A DNA stretch of 64,000 bases from Leptodontidium sp. MPI-SDFR-AT-0119 (Eukaryota > Ascomycota > Leotiomycetes > Helotiales > Leptodontidiaceae): contig JAHLEZ010000013.1 of the NCBI GenBank assembly GCA_020726505.1, forward strand, positions 372,001 to 436,000, in the 5' to 3' direction. This document shows, one piece after another, positions 12,283-25,200 of the stretch; the stretch's first letter is position 1, and each line of letters starts with the position of its first letter. The notes under the pieces are model-generated. The model was not told the DNA's origin and searched no databases. It saw only the letters and a list, made by a program, of their open reading frames with translations. The position numbers and the translations under genes were made by a program.

Positions 12283-13897
12283 GTTGGTTCTTTTGGAACT
12301 GACTTGTCATGGGGGAAGGTGGATTTCTGAGATCGAGAGATCTTGGACTTCCTACCCCCTGACGAAGGGACTCATCTCAACTAATCTCGGTCGAATGTAC
12401 AAACATACATAAATATCACACTATCTCACTTTGGAAAGGAAGTGCAGATCCGGCGTTGCTTTCACTTTTCTTCTTGGATCTTCGAACTACGATTACGATT
12501 ACATACCCACCCACGCATTACATACATATCACTCAAAAATATAATATGGTATCCTCTCTCAGAGCATGAACGAACTTCCATGGATCAGCCAAGTCTATCT
12601 ATCTCCTCTTCACTTAGAGCGAAGCATGGGCCGGACAGCCGCTCTTTCCCGCAATACGCGAGCATCAACATCATCCAGAAATATGCTTGCCCTGACAAAG
12701 CTAGGATTTCCAACAACGACATCAATATCTCGGGATTAATCAGAACATTCATTCATTCAGACATCGCACATCCATCCGTCCATCAGCCCAGGTCCATGGA
12801 TCATCATCCTATCTTCCTACACCTACAAAAGCCCAACTCTCGCAACTTCTCCATTCATTCTCCATGATCAGTTCTACGCAATTCTCAGCACTCATCACAA
12901 GGGCCCAGGACCAGAATGGACGATGGAAATCCAACCCCTCACACCGTCTAAGTTCCTCTCACATCCAAGAAATAGATGACATATTTCCAACCCAAAAAGA
13001 GTGTACTACTATTTACGTTACCACATCGTCATTTCAACGGGCCTGTCGCAACAGGCAAGACAAAACAACACAGCATCAAAATCCTCAGATCTCAGAGCAC
13101 ATTTCAGAGCATATCTCAACCACCTCCCTCCCTCCTTCCACACCCTTCTCCTCTCATCATCTTCATCTCTCAAGTCACTGGGCTTAAAACCTTGGATGAC
13201 TCGGACGACGGACAAGGACAGACATGTAGCGGGTATACTTCATAAACCAGCCACTGGGTCCTCTGAGGTTGCAGACATGCATGCATACATACATCACCAT
13301 CCCCGCTCCTCTTTCCAATTCCCCCTTGCAAACATCTCCACGGCCCTTTTTCAAAATTTCGAAAGTGTACATAGCAGACCAAACCCAGATCGAAGGCGCA
13401 AACACATACCATGTCCCATTTCTCGCAACGCAAAGCAATACATAATAGCACATCATAGCATAATATCGTGGAGCTTGAGTGCTTGGATTCTATCATTTGA
13501 TAAATGAATGAACGAATGGATGAATGGATGGATGAATGAGAGGAATGACGGATACTTGAGCTTGGGCAGTTAGATAGCGGACTGGAATAACTTTGAATAC
13601 AACGGGGCGTAATTTTTTTCCTTTTTGAGATTTTTTTTTTGGAATAGTGAGTGCGGGATTTTTCTGAACCCAGATAAAGTGACTGCACTGCACTCACTGT
13701 GCTATTTTTCCATGCCAGTATAATTCATTGACAGCTTTAGGCCCTTTACATATATATATGTATAGAACCCACAAATTCTCTTCGATATTCATCCAAGTAT
13801 ATGATTTATGTATAAATCACATACTAAATCCTCATGCAAACTTTTAAAACACCCAAGTAGAACAAAAAGTTGAAAACTCCCCCTCACATGTCACTCG
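12283..13897. other. intergenic region between convergent genes
   Basis: Two genes converge on this stretch (plus-strand gene ending 12282, minus-strand gene ending 13898), so it should hold both 3' ends. It contains ATGGATGA-type repeats near 13505-13545 and an AT-rich block near 13750-13850. I see no coding gene; the frames present start at non-ATG codons or are simple-sequence readings. Confidence 0.55.
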
Positions 13898-16800
13898 TCA
13901 CCACTCAAGCCTCGCCTCCCTCGCCCTCTCATCCGGCTCTCCCTTCCTCAAACCCCTAGTCCCACACCAACACGTCGCTTTCCTAGCCTTCAAATCAAAG
14001 TCAACCTCTTTCACCTCAACTCTCACACACTCAGGTACTTCCTCCCAGCCACTTAAACATTCCTCCTCTATATGAACCACCCACCCAGCTATACGTGCGC
14101 ACATAGAACTCTCCCAAATCAATTCTCTCCGAGAAGTCAAATTGAGTAATCGGATGGCGTGGCGGCGGACTTGCTGGTCTCGGTACTTGGTCGCTACCGT
14201 GTAGAGGGGGAAAATGATGCCAAGCCCCGCCGTGAATGAGACTTTGGGTTCGAGCTTGATATCGGCTTCACCAATAGGAGAGGTTGGAACCGCCAGGCCT
14301 GGAGTTGATTGAGGCATTTTTTGCTTCTCAACGTTGTCACGCGTGTCTTGAGCTATCAACCGCTCTTCGTCTATTACTTCTTTAGCGAGATCAACTATCT
14401 CTCTAAATTCGGTGGAGAAAATATCGAACTCCACCTCGCTGCCAGCGAAATGTGTGTTCAATAGCAATGCCATCGTGAGACTATTCATTTTGAGGATGCT
14501 GCGTTCCACACGCTCTGAACTGGGGAGTCCAGGATCCAGGCGGGACTCTAAGAGTGTTCGAAATGCAGCTGCCCAGGCAGAGAGCTTGATTCTGAATCCC
14601 TGGAGTGTGGACCGTTCAGCTGCCGCGAGGAACCCGGGGGACCTAGCGGGATAGGAGGCGACTAGCTCATTAAAATGCAATATACGGAGATGTAGAGCCT
14701 CCAGGGTTCGCCCTGATTGCTGTGTAGTTTCGAACATCACAGGCATCTGAATATTGACCAAGGGTTCCAAACATTCGTCAGAAGTTGATATTTCAGTTGC
14801 TGGGTGCAAGGCCGGTCCATATGTGGAAATGTGTAAAGCGCAAGGTTGTGGAAAGTGAATGGCCTCGCCACAAGACTTCATCTGGATGGCAAGTCTGGTA
14901 AATATCTGTACAATCTCGTCATCAACATCATGTTTCTGTCGTGACTTGTAAAGGATATGAAGACCGTATTGTAGCTGTCTGATGGCGGACTTGTGGTCAC
15001 CAAGGAAGCACTCAAAACAAACAAGCAACACGGATCCCATTAGAACATTCCGGTTGGCTCGTGGTCCCGGACTCCCAGAGCTGACCGTTGTTGCAAGCGC
15101 CTTGACATATTGCTGTTTCGCAAAATTATGATGTATCGTGGGTTCTCGGCCCAATGTCTCCTCGTATAGCCCACCTAACGCCAGTACAGCATGCCGGATT
15201 GGGGCATCAAAATGTCTTTCTTCGAGAACGGTTCGAATCCAGAATTGGGAATCAGTATGCCCAAAGATACCGCGCGTTGTGAGGTCTAGAAAACTCTGAA
15301 AGTATCTACTTTCTTGCAAATCGAAAGTATATCCGGGCGAGGAATGCATTTCAGGAATCAGAGAAGGAGTTGTTACCGGACCACTTGCCATTGCCTTCTT
15401 TTCTGCCTGTGGTAACGAGGAACTTGCAGCGTCTGGTAGTGATTTACCTGGCACATGTCTAACACATTGCCGTCCTGATCTCACACATGTCATGCACTGT
15501 GGCTTTTTTCCGTCGCATTCCACACGTTCTGCTCTATGGAACGGAGTTTAGTGGCTATACAGTTGTTCACGAGATGCCTTGGACTTACCTGCAGTTTATA
15601 CAGCCCCCTCGACCCTTCGCCTTCGGATGGGTGGCTTTCCTCTTAGTCCCGCGAACGGCCTTCACCATGATATCTTCCTTGGCTGTGACGCTTATCGTGC
15701 TGGCACTGGGTACCTCAAGCTCGCGATCCCCTATAGGAGCCAGGTTGTAGAGAGTGGCCGGGGCATTGTCATCTCTTTCCGTCTCGGTCAACTGTTTGTG
15801 CAGAAGTGACGACTTCTCCGAGACTTCTAATTTGCGTCCCGAGAGAAATGAGATCAGAGGAGAAGTCGTTGCCTCCGGTTTACGTCGTGATAACATCTCA
15901 TCCAACCCAAGCATCGCTCGGGATAATTTATGCTTTGTAGCATCATCTAGAATAGAAATACTAGGGGAGCCGTAGTCGTGCATAGTATGTGTCTGACTGG
16001 AAAGCCAGTCGCTTTTTTCGGGTTGTGGCTCATCCTTCACAACTTCTAACTTCAAATCCTTGACTTTCTGGAGCTCTTCTTTGACGGCAACGTCCTCAGA
16101 TTTTTCAACACGCAGAGGAAACTTGACCATCGAACCATCCTCATTCAAAGAGCTACTGAGCTCCTGTTTCCTGCCTGCTTCCGCCGTGGAAACGTCGACA
16201 GGAAGCCATCTCTTCGGAATCTCCAGTTTCGGAGCAGTGACATATCCAATAAAACAGCAAGCGGGGTAATCCGGTAACATATCCCATATCGGCATCGGAA
16301 CAGACAGAATCATCAAGGTGGAGTAGCTTGGGAAGATGGCTTCGACTTTGACCCATTTTGCCAACAAGGGGAAATTGTCAAGCCAGCGAGCACACTGCTT
16401 GGCATCCAACGGCTGGTCTTCTTCCAGTTGAAGGGTTATCAGGACATGCGGGACTTTATAATATCCGTCGGAAGACACTGAGGATAGAGGAGTCGAGCCT
16501 GAGCTATTGTCATCAAAATCCAGGTCCATACGATCCACGTAAGTTGATTTGTCGTCTTCGTCCGGAGTTGCAGTAGAGGGTCCGGCAGACATGGATGGCA
16601 ATGCATTCCTCCTACATATCTCTATTCCAGATGCTTTGCAGTCTTTCGTGTTAATCCAGTGAATTGGAGTGACACACCATTCCAGAGGAATACCTTCACG
16701 ACCCTTTTTGGCTTCCTTGAGCTTCAGTCGAAAGAGGATCTCGGTGTGCAGAGATGCGGCCGAAAATGACGGTTTGTTGATCCAGTCGCGGAGAACGTCA

Positions 16801-17395
16801 ATGAGTGTATTCGTCAAGGAGTGTTCTCCAGGGGGTGGAGCTCTTCTTTCAAACCCGCAGGCAGCAATGGTCTCCATGACAGCAAATTGAGATGTTGTTG
16901 CCGAGCTTGCTGCTGCACATGTATCCAGCAGTATGAGTACATCTGACTTTGCTGTTCCAAAGAGCCCTTGGATGGCGGACCAGTCTACGAATGGAGAATT
17001 CGGACTCTGTCCAAAGATCCACTCAGCCTGCCGGGCACCATTCATCCTACCATGTCCGGCATAGTACAGAACGAACAGGTTCTGGTCGTTGTCGTAAGCT
17101 TGAATGAAGTCAAGTGTCTTCCTCATCAAGTCCCAATGCGAATTCATGGCGGGAATGAGGAAAATATTGGTTTGGAAGCCGTAGTCTTGTAGAACGTTGT
17201 CGAGGGTGCTGAGTTCTTGCTGAACTCCAAGCTCATCGTCTTCCCAACGTATGAGGCAGACGTTGACTGTTCCATATCGAGACCTTCCACGGTTCGGGAA
17301 AGCTCTTTTCGCAGCCTGAACAAGGTTAGTACATGGCTGAAGTCTGGCAGAAGCATTCCTACATTGTTCACATCTTCAGAGAAGGTAGCAAGGTC
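13898..17395 (-). CDS. caspase-like domain fused to Zn2Cys6 transcription factor (>1100 aa)
   Basis: Confident exons are 17315-15589 and 15533-13898, joined through a 55-bp intron (15588-15534, GTAAGT/TAG) inside the zinc cluster. A short exon at 17395-17363 (DLATFSEDVNN) very probably precedes them through a 47-bp intron with an ACTAAC branch site. The first ATG is unresolved; one option is 17540. Order of domains: caspase-like fold (VCLIRWEDDELGV, YYAGHG with the catalytic His, LLDTCAAAS with the catalytic Cys); a beta-rich module common in fungal caspase-like proteins (KVPHVLITLQ...GYVT); an acidic linker of ~200 aa; a basic stretch GTKRKATHPKAKGRGG; the cluster C-x2-C-x6-C-x6-C-x2-C-x6-C; then a fungal transcription-factor region (Fungal_trans_2-like). 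No stop interrupts the 575 codons from the caspase part to the cluster, so a true fusion is favoured. An internal ATG at 15668 could start a stand-alone regulator of normal N-terminal length. Expected sites are nucleus and cytosol (inference). Confidence 0.8.
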
Positions 17396-17540
17396 CTGGT
17401 GATGGAAACCAGCCCGAGACGTGTCGTGGGAGGAAAACCCATGCTCTTTACCTTAGGAAAGGACATAAAAAGGTGGTTGGGACATGGTCGAAGGGGCCTG
17501 AGAGGCTCACAGCCTTGTGAACTTGACCTTCTACAAACAT

Positions 17541-18849
17541 GTAACAATGGCTGCTGCAACAAGCGAGAAGTCAGCTTGCTGGAGTCAACTGATGGTACTG
17601 GATGTTGAAAATATGGTATCTTTCAAGAAGCTTGAGGAAAGAAGATTGGGATGCATGTTGGAAGATGGTACTCGCGTGTGATGCAGCTGATGTAGTGGAC
17701 GTTGACCAGTAAGGCTGCATTGTGCAGCCGCCTGCATCAAGCATTCGCCCTTGCCCCATTCTGGCCACCGCTTCCAGTTGTCTTGTTTTGGGATTAAAGA
17801 TGTGTAGTACAACGTTGAAGTAATTTGTGCTTCCCAGAAGAACCCGAGTCCCAAGAAAAGTTCTGCTGGATGAGTTGTGTGTCCAGGAGGAAGTTTACGA
17901 CGAGAAGAAGGTTCCATAGAAATTGTAGTATTAAAATTAGGCGACTCAGAAAGCGACTTCCATTGTTGTGAAGGGATGAAGGTGGCGAGGAAGGTAAGTA
18001 CATCCTGGGCTCTTGCGGATTCGAATTATTCATCGACTCTTTGGCTAATTACTTCCAAAAGCTCAGCTCACAACTGCAACATATCGGTTGGATGAATTAA
18101 TGTACAATCTTCAATCAAACCAGAAGGCCCATACATACGTTGCTACGTATCTGACGTGAGAGCGGCAGTCTCGGAAGTCAGAGCAGAAGAGATACTTCCA
18201 TTAGTTCCAGGCTCGTTTCAACAAGCCAGACCGACGGACAAGCTCCTGATGAACGAGAGTGAGGTAAGATGAGACGGCCCCTCCAGCCTTCCAAATCATC
18301 CCTTCCGACTTTGCCTCTTACTCTGTAGTCACACGAATAGGAACCCAGATTCGGGCACTTGAGAAATGTATCCGAGCCAGTTTGGTCAAGTGCTTGTTTG
18401 TTTGTTTATATATCTTTTGAATTTTGATTTGTAGTATCGCTCGTAAACGAGGTTTAGTATATAAACTATATGCACAAGAAAAGAAAAATCCATGACCTGA
18501 GTGAGGCACTCCCATATATCAACTGGCTAGCTAGCTAGGACAAGGGGAAAATATTAAGTAAATAAGTAATGGACAGACCAGATCTTTGTCTGTGCCTGCT
18601 GTAGAGACTTCTGGAGGAAGTATTGATGGATGGATAGATGGGTTTCTGTACCCAATCGTACACTCTCATATCCTATCACATCCTTTCATATCCAGTATCG
18701 TCATCGTATCATATCGTAACATGGCTCTCCAGCTTCAGCTTCTTCTCCTCCCTCGTTGAAACTCGAGGAGATGAATAGCACCAATGCCATTCAGTAACTC
18801 CCAGGCTCCAATCCAAATCCGACGCAACTCCTCCCAAAAACAAGAAAGA
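17541..18849. other. intergenic region, mainly 5' of the caspase/Zn2Cys6 gene
   Basis: The left part should contain the promoter and perhaps a 5' exon of the minus-strand caspase-like gene. A minus-strand frame at 17768-17571 begins with ATG and looks protein-like, but I could not splice it in phase. The right part is 3' flank of the membrane-protein gene. No RNA gene is recognised. Confidence 0.5.
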
Positions 18850-19845
18850 TCATGCCCCCTGCGCCCTTAACGGTAACTGGCGATCCAGCGTGTTGAAAGC
18901 TAACGTGCGTGGTGTAAACGGCACAGTAGGTTGTTTGGGAACGTTCTTCATCTCCCATTCTGCATCCGAGGCGTTATCGGATACGGGCGAGCCTTTAGTC
19001 ATTTGCATGTCGTCGACCTCTACACCGTCGGCTTGACGTTCCATGGCTGACGGGATCATGGACCAGATTCCTAGAATGAGGTTGAAGAGGAAGACGGCCC
19101 TGTATGAAATTAGTCACTTATTCATGGCTATCATCTCCTCTAGACGAAGGGAGAAAAAGGGTATGGGGGAGATAAACGTACATCATGATAACGGTAACAG
19201 CGAACGTCGACTTGGCCAATACACAGTTATGATGATTACCAGATGGTTTGGCAACATCACAGCTCTTGGAGATGTACCATGCGACATTGGAGGAGTGTCT
19301 CGGATCCGAGTGGTCGGGTCCCATTTGTCCATATATGCTCACACACCACAGGGCAACGATAATGGCATTGGTGATGGTGCCCAGTAATGGATACCAGATG
19401 TGCATCACGAACATGACGGCCTTGACGAGAAGGATGAAAGTGCTAAGTACGGAGATGGCAACATTGAAATCGGTGATTCTGGGCAAAAGTCAGTCTATAT
19501 TCATCCAAACTCCACTCCACCCCACTCCAAATTCCAAATTCTGGGACAAGAACAAGAATAATAATTCAGAGATGGTAGAAAAGTAACATACGTTTTCGAC
19601 CAGATAAACGGCGTCTTAGGTACGGGTCTATAATTCGCATACGCATACAATCTCGTCTTTGGACTTGAATTCCACCCATTATCAGCACCAACCTGCCAGA
19701 GCTTGGTGCGAAAGAGATCCGGCTGGGCGATGCCGAAGAGAGCCAGTGCAGCCACGGTACCGGCGAGTTCTATCACCATCAAGGCGATGAGGACTCGGGG
19801 CCACTTCCACCGCCTTGAGATGAGGATGCGAGGGAATTTGAACAT
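18850..19845 (-). CDS. four-helix integral membrane protein, MARVEL-like topology (266 aa)
   Basis: Exons 19845-19592, 19478-19182 and 19099-18850. The introns have GTATGT/CAG and GTACGT/CAG ends and phases agree. Four hydrophobic segments are evident: about residues 17-40 (VLIALMVIELAGTVAALALF), 90-112, 116-135 and 180-203. Between helices 3 and 4 is a loop with two cysteines (SKSCDVAK, HHNCVL). The C-terminal tail of ~65 residues is polar and acidic, predicted cytosolic. This is a common layout for uncharacterised fungal plasma-membrane proteins related to MARVEL proteins. The family assignment rests on topology only. The ATG is preceded by an ACAACCACAACCACCACG leader with no closer in-frame start. 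Confidence 0.75.
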
Positions 19846-22227
19846 CGTGGTGGTTGTGGTTGTAGCTGGCGGAGGACTCGGGGTGAGATTGATCTATCAA
19901 TCAACCGAGAGGCTGGAAGAGGTGAAGATGGGCGGGCACACACACACTCAACGCCTTTCTTTGCAGACGCAATCGACAGTTTATCGACGTCGTCGTGGTG
20001 TTGAAGCTTCACATTGAAGAACAGAACAGCAAGCAAGCAAAGCAAAACAGATCCAGATCCGAGGAAGAAAGGCTGGCTTCTTGGAGGGCCGGCACCGCCA
20101 TTATGAAGGGTGGTGGTGCTGGTCGTTTCCTGCTGGTCAGTGGTCAGCAATGCGGTGGGCGAAGGTGCAAGTGCGGGATGAGAGATGCAGCCGCCCAATG
20201 GCGAGTTGTGATGGGCATGTTCAGCGCTTACATGCAGCCTCTGGTGGCAGTCGAGGGGGCCCAATGAGGGGGCGAAGAGCCAACTCGCTCGCCTGCAGCT
20301 TGGATGTTGATGTAGTGCAGGGAAGTGCTATCACTCCAATCACCGCTGACTTTGAAATGCCATCACTCCAATCAACATCCATCAGACATCCATCCTCGCA
20401 CATCAGACGTCCAGTCTAACCAGTCAAGTCGTTCAGAGGCTTTCACAGTCCGTCCGCCAGCAAGCCTTTTCCTCTCTCTCTAGGCTGAATGCGACCAGGA
20501 GCAGCGCCTCCCTCCCCTGGCCCATCTCACACCTCCCCTTCACTGCCCTCTGCTTCCAGACCCCTCCATCTCTCACGATTCGGCCCCCTCGATTGGCATC
20601 GCATCTCACAAAAACCGTTCCGTTCTCCGATGTGCATGTATCTGTCTGTATGCATGTGGTGGCCGCATACCGGGGCGCCTGCTCCATCATATCCCGTACC
20701 ACATCTGGTGTAGTAGCGCAAATCAATCACCTCACTTCCCTAGGAAATCATGCTGAGAAATCGAACAATTTTCCCTTCCAATGTTCCATCCCCTGGATCG
20801 GGGCGGCGGGAGGGAATTCAATGGCGCCAGGAACAAAGTATAAAATTTCGAAAGTCTCAGCGCCAAGTGCTAGCGGCATTCTCATATCCTCCCCTCTTCC
20901 CACAGGAATCTTCATCTGGAAATTTGGAGTCCAGGACTCAGCGCTCGCCTGTGGATTACCTGGTATGAAGCGAGAAACGAGTCCATACGATAGGATAGGA
21001 CAGAATACTGTGATAAGATGGATGAAAAGCTTCATCCACTTTCATCGCGCTGACTTCAGCCTATGCTCCGTACAGGTTTGCAGCATGGCATTCCCCATCC
21101 CTCTCTCACACACTCTCTCGGAACAGATCCAGATCCAGCTTCACATCCACAACTAGAACCGCCGGAGCGGTACACAAAGATCCATTTCATTTATCGGCAG
21201 TCAGACAGCTCAGCGCGTGGCTGTCTATCACTTTCAGTCACTTCACTTCCGTCAGCGTTTGGCTTCGCTTCGGGTATTACGAGGCGAGGCGATGTGATTC
21301 TAGTCTGACATGCATACAGAGTACGGGTATTGATCGATTTTGGGGGATGCGAATCGCCACCCCTCGCTGCCTCTTTCTGATGCAGTGCAGTATTGGGCGG
21401 GGAGCTGGGCATCCATCGCTTGGGGAATTTACTGCTCCGTCACATGCTCCGCAGAGTAGTAGAACCTGTACCCGTAAAAGAAACATCGCTATTCTTATAC
21501 CGTGAAATGGAAAATAATTATATCTCTTATTCAATGATACTGCATAATTAACTGTACTGGAGATCGATCTTCCTATAATCAGTAACTCGGAAAAGAAAAA
21601 AGAAAAAAATAACTTCGTAAATGCTGACCAATAAAGCATTCCAACCAGAACCAAATACCCATACCATACCATACGTACTACTTCAAAGCTCTGATTCCAA
21701 ACACCTAAGCCGGCCACAAATACATAGCCATAGCCCCCATGGATCAGGAGCACTCGCTCGTATAATACTGCGCTGTACTACTGTAGATCAGAAAACCGTA
21801 GGATCGAGATGCAGTTCAGCTACACAAGTCATTCCTCGAGCTGAAGAGAAAAAAACACAGCCCAGCCAGCTTTCGCTTCGCTTCTCTTCCTCGACTCGAC
21901 TTGACTGAATATTTGCGTGCGACATCGCCTCTCGCCACTACATTATTCATCATCATCCATACTATCTACAAGATCCCACTCAATTATCTCATCTCATCCA
22001 AGCTCATCCAAACCCGCTTTCCTACCTAGGTAAAAGCTGGCGGTATTATCTCACAGAAAATGCAAATCATTGGCAATGCAATACACCCAATCCACCCCAT
22101 CCCATCCCACCGGTGGTATATCCTTAAACTTTTAAGTGCCCATTCCCCCCAACGCCATGCAGTCAGTCAGCACAACTCCGTTTTGTAGTTTTCATCTACA
22201 ACCCAACCCAACCCAACCCACCTATGT
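19846..22227. other. 2.4 kb intergenic region
   Basis: It lies between the 5' end of the membrane-protein gene and the 3' end of the histidine kinase gene, both minus strand. It contains short repeats, including ACCCA repeats at about 22200-22220 and CCCATCCCATCCCACC near 22098. Frames of up to ~190 codons exist but show no domain content or coherent splice structure. I see no tRNA or other RNA gene. Confidence 0.5.
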
Positions 22228-25200
22228 CTATAATGACCCTGCCTCTGTTTCTGTTTCTGTATTACCCGTCTTCTCAGGCGGTTCTGCTGTCGATTTGCTC
22301 TTCGTGACCAGTTCGTAAATTTTGGGGATGAGTTCCGGCATTCGGAACGGTTTCGAGACAACATTGTCCTGTCTCAGCGTTAGACATGGCTTGTCACATA
22401 AAGTTCACCAGAGTTGCTTGCTTACCATGCCAGCGGCAAGCGCCGTCTCGATCTGCTCCAGACGAGCATTGGCTGTCACTGCTATGATTGGCACATGTTT
22501 CACGATGGTCCCATCTGCCTCGTAATCTCTGATCATCCGAGTGCAGGTAAGGCCATCCATTATCGGCATCTGTAGCTGTCAGCAAGAATTCATTAGTCCA
22601 GTACGACGGTACGCACCTCTAAATCCATTAAGATCACTGCCAACTCGATTCCATCCTTTGCTCGACCGGCCCAGAAATTGGACGTCTTGAGAATATCGAG
22701 TGCCTCACCACCGTGATTGGCAAGTTCGGTCATGAAACCTTGATTCTTCAGTGATTTCTGAAGGACCTTTTGATTGACGAGATTATCTTCAACGATGAGG
22801 ATTTTCAACTTGGTATGATCCATGGTAATACCATTTGCTGGCATAGGCGGCGGGGAGGAAGCTGGGGGCGTAATGGTAGAGCGACGACGGTGACCTGTGG
22901 TATGAGATCGGTGGATTGCTTTACCAAAAGAATTCTTCTTGCTCTCAACCATGACAGCGGAGTTGGATGAATTTCTTCGCAGAGAACTGATCTTTGTAGA
23001 TATGGGCGTATCTTCCGCAAAGCCGTCTAGCATTCGTGCTTTGATGTAGAAAGCGAAGGTACTGCCAACACCTCGTTCAGAAGATACGCCAATCTCGCCT
23101 CCTTGCAATTCTGTGAGCTCCCTCGAGATAAAGAGCCCTAGACCTGAGCCTCCATATTGCACGTGCGTGCGTGGAGATGCTTGACTAAATCGTTGGAAGA
23201 GCAGGGTCTTTTCCTTCTCATCAAGTCCTCGCCCTGTATCCTGAACAGCAAAGTGGAGATGTATCTCATCGCCTGTTCCCCATTCCGGATCCTCTGTTGT
23301 CAGGTCCTTTCGCTTTGAACGGGTCGGGAAATAAGATACATCTGAACCGTCGCCACCAGGACGTTCCTTGCTTGCACCAACGCTGACAACAATGGTTCGC
23401 TTTTCCTGGCCATGCGTGAACTTGATAGCATTCGTGGTCAAGTTTATCAGAACTTGTAGCAGGCGGGAAGGATCCAGTTTCACCCAGTCGACACCCAAGT
23501 CCAGATATGACTTCTCCATTCTGAATTCCATGGCAATATCGTTGGTGTCTAGCTCTCCTTCGAACATCTTCAGAGCCCGTTGGACCACGGCGACCTAATG
23601 ATGTGAATTTTTGCGCAATGTTATGTCAAACAGAATAACTTACTGGCTGGACAGCAACAGGCGTGACGACCAACAACGCCGAGTCAAGTTTCGACAATGT
23701 CAGAATATCATCAACGATTCGTTTCTGAGAAGATCGGTGTTAGCTCACGCCCACTGATTGTACTGAGGTACCTACCTGATGTTGAGCACAGAGTGCAATT
23801 GTTTGAGCAGCATCAATACTATTTTCCAGAGTATCCAAGAGCTTCTGAGATGACCTCGAACCTTCGTCTGCAGCCTTGAAGTCCATGAGCGACGAAGTAA
23901 TCTCGTCACTGCATTGGAGAATTGCTGAAAGAGGGTTCCTCATTTCATGTGAAGTCATATCAATGAAGTTCTCTTGTTGACGCTTCATTTCAATAGCTTC
24001 CTCCATCCTACGTTTCTGGAAGTCCTCGGCCCATTTCTGCTGGCTGATATTAGTTATGCTGCCAAAGACACTTTTCAGGTTGCCATCATGGTCTCTCTCA
24101 GGATAAGCGCTCATTAAGACCCACGTATCGCTCCGATTCCCGTTGCGATCTTGCCACGGGGTCTTGAATCGAAACTCGTGGGTAACAGCGGTCTTTTTTT
24201 GAACCAACTTCTTCCAGATAACCTCGACACCGACGCGGTCTTCATCCTTGATGCTGTCCATCCAGGTGTTTGCGCTATTCACGCCTCTTGGATGTCTCGT
24301 TATTTCCCACCAGGTATCATTGCTGTATGTAATAGCACCAGATCCATCTGCAATGAACATTCCTACCGGCGCAAATTCAGCCATCCGCGTAAACCTGGTT
24401 TCGCTCTCGACAGCTTCCCGAGTCCGTAAGTCAAGTTGTTTCGCTAGTTCTTGGCGATCAAGGGCTGCAAGTTGGGCGGCTCGTTGACCCCTTCTTATCT
24501 CCTCCTCAAAAAGCACAACAGATGCCATTGACGTTGCCAATTGACGTCCCAGAAGTTGGATGAAGAGGCTGTAATCATCATCGTAAGGGCGTCTTGGATT
24601 GATTCCCATGACTAGAAATCCAAGAATTGTTTCTCCGGTAGTGGGATGAATTGGACAGACCACAGCTGCTCGACAAGGATCTCCAAAGCCTCGCCATTCA
24701 AGGCCTTCGATCAAGTCGGATGATAGTGTGCCATCTTCGGTGGTCAATAGAATAGACTTGTTATATTTCATTGACTCTCGTAAGTAGGGAGCAAAGCTCG
24801 AATCGCTAGCCTTCAAGTCAAGTGGACTGATGACTGCTCTGTGATCTGGAGGCACACCTAGAGTGCCTTCCAGAATGCATTGTGGAGCTTGGGCAAGTGA
24901 ACCAGAATGCATAGAGCCCAGATCACTGTCGCTCTCTTCACTCACGGAGTAAAGCAACGCAAACGGTACATCATACTCTGCCATAAGTTAATACCAGTGA
25001 ATGAAAACTTCGGACAACTACGAACCATTATATTCGAGACCTTTGATGACTTGGCCCCAGAAGCTTTTGACTTCACGAGCATTGGCTGTTTTCTCTCCAA
25101 CCTCCCTCAAAGTCAACATTCGCCTCTCGGCAATCTTGCGTCGAGTCTTTTCAAATGCAGGATTGTAAAGTCCAACAATCGAGCCGTCTTCGCCAATAAG

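Noticed and set aside
21277..21753. 158-codon minus-strand frame
   Set aside because: It starts at a non-ATG codon, has mixed hydrophobic content without a signal-peptide layout, and no recognisable family or introns.
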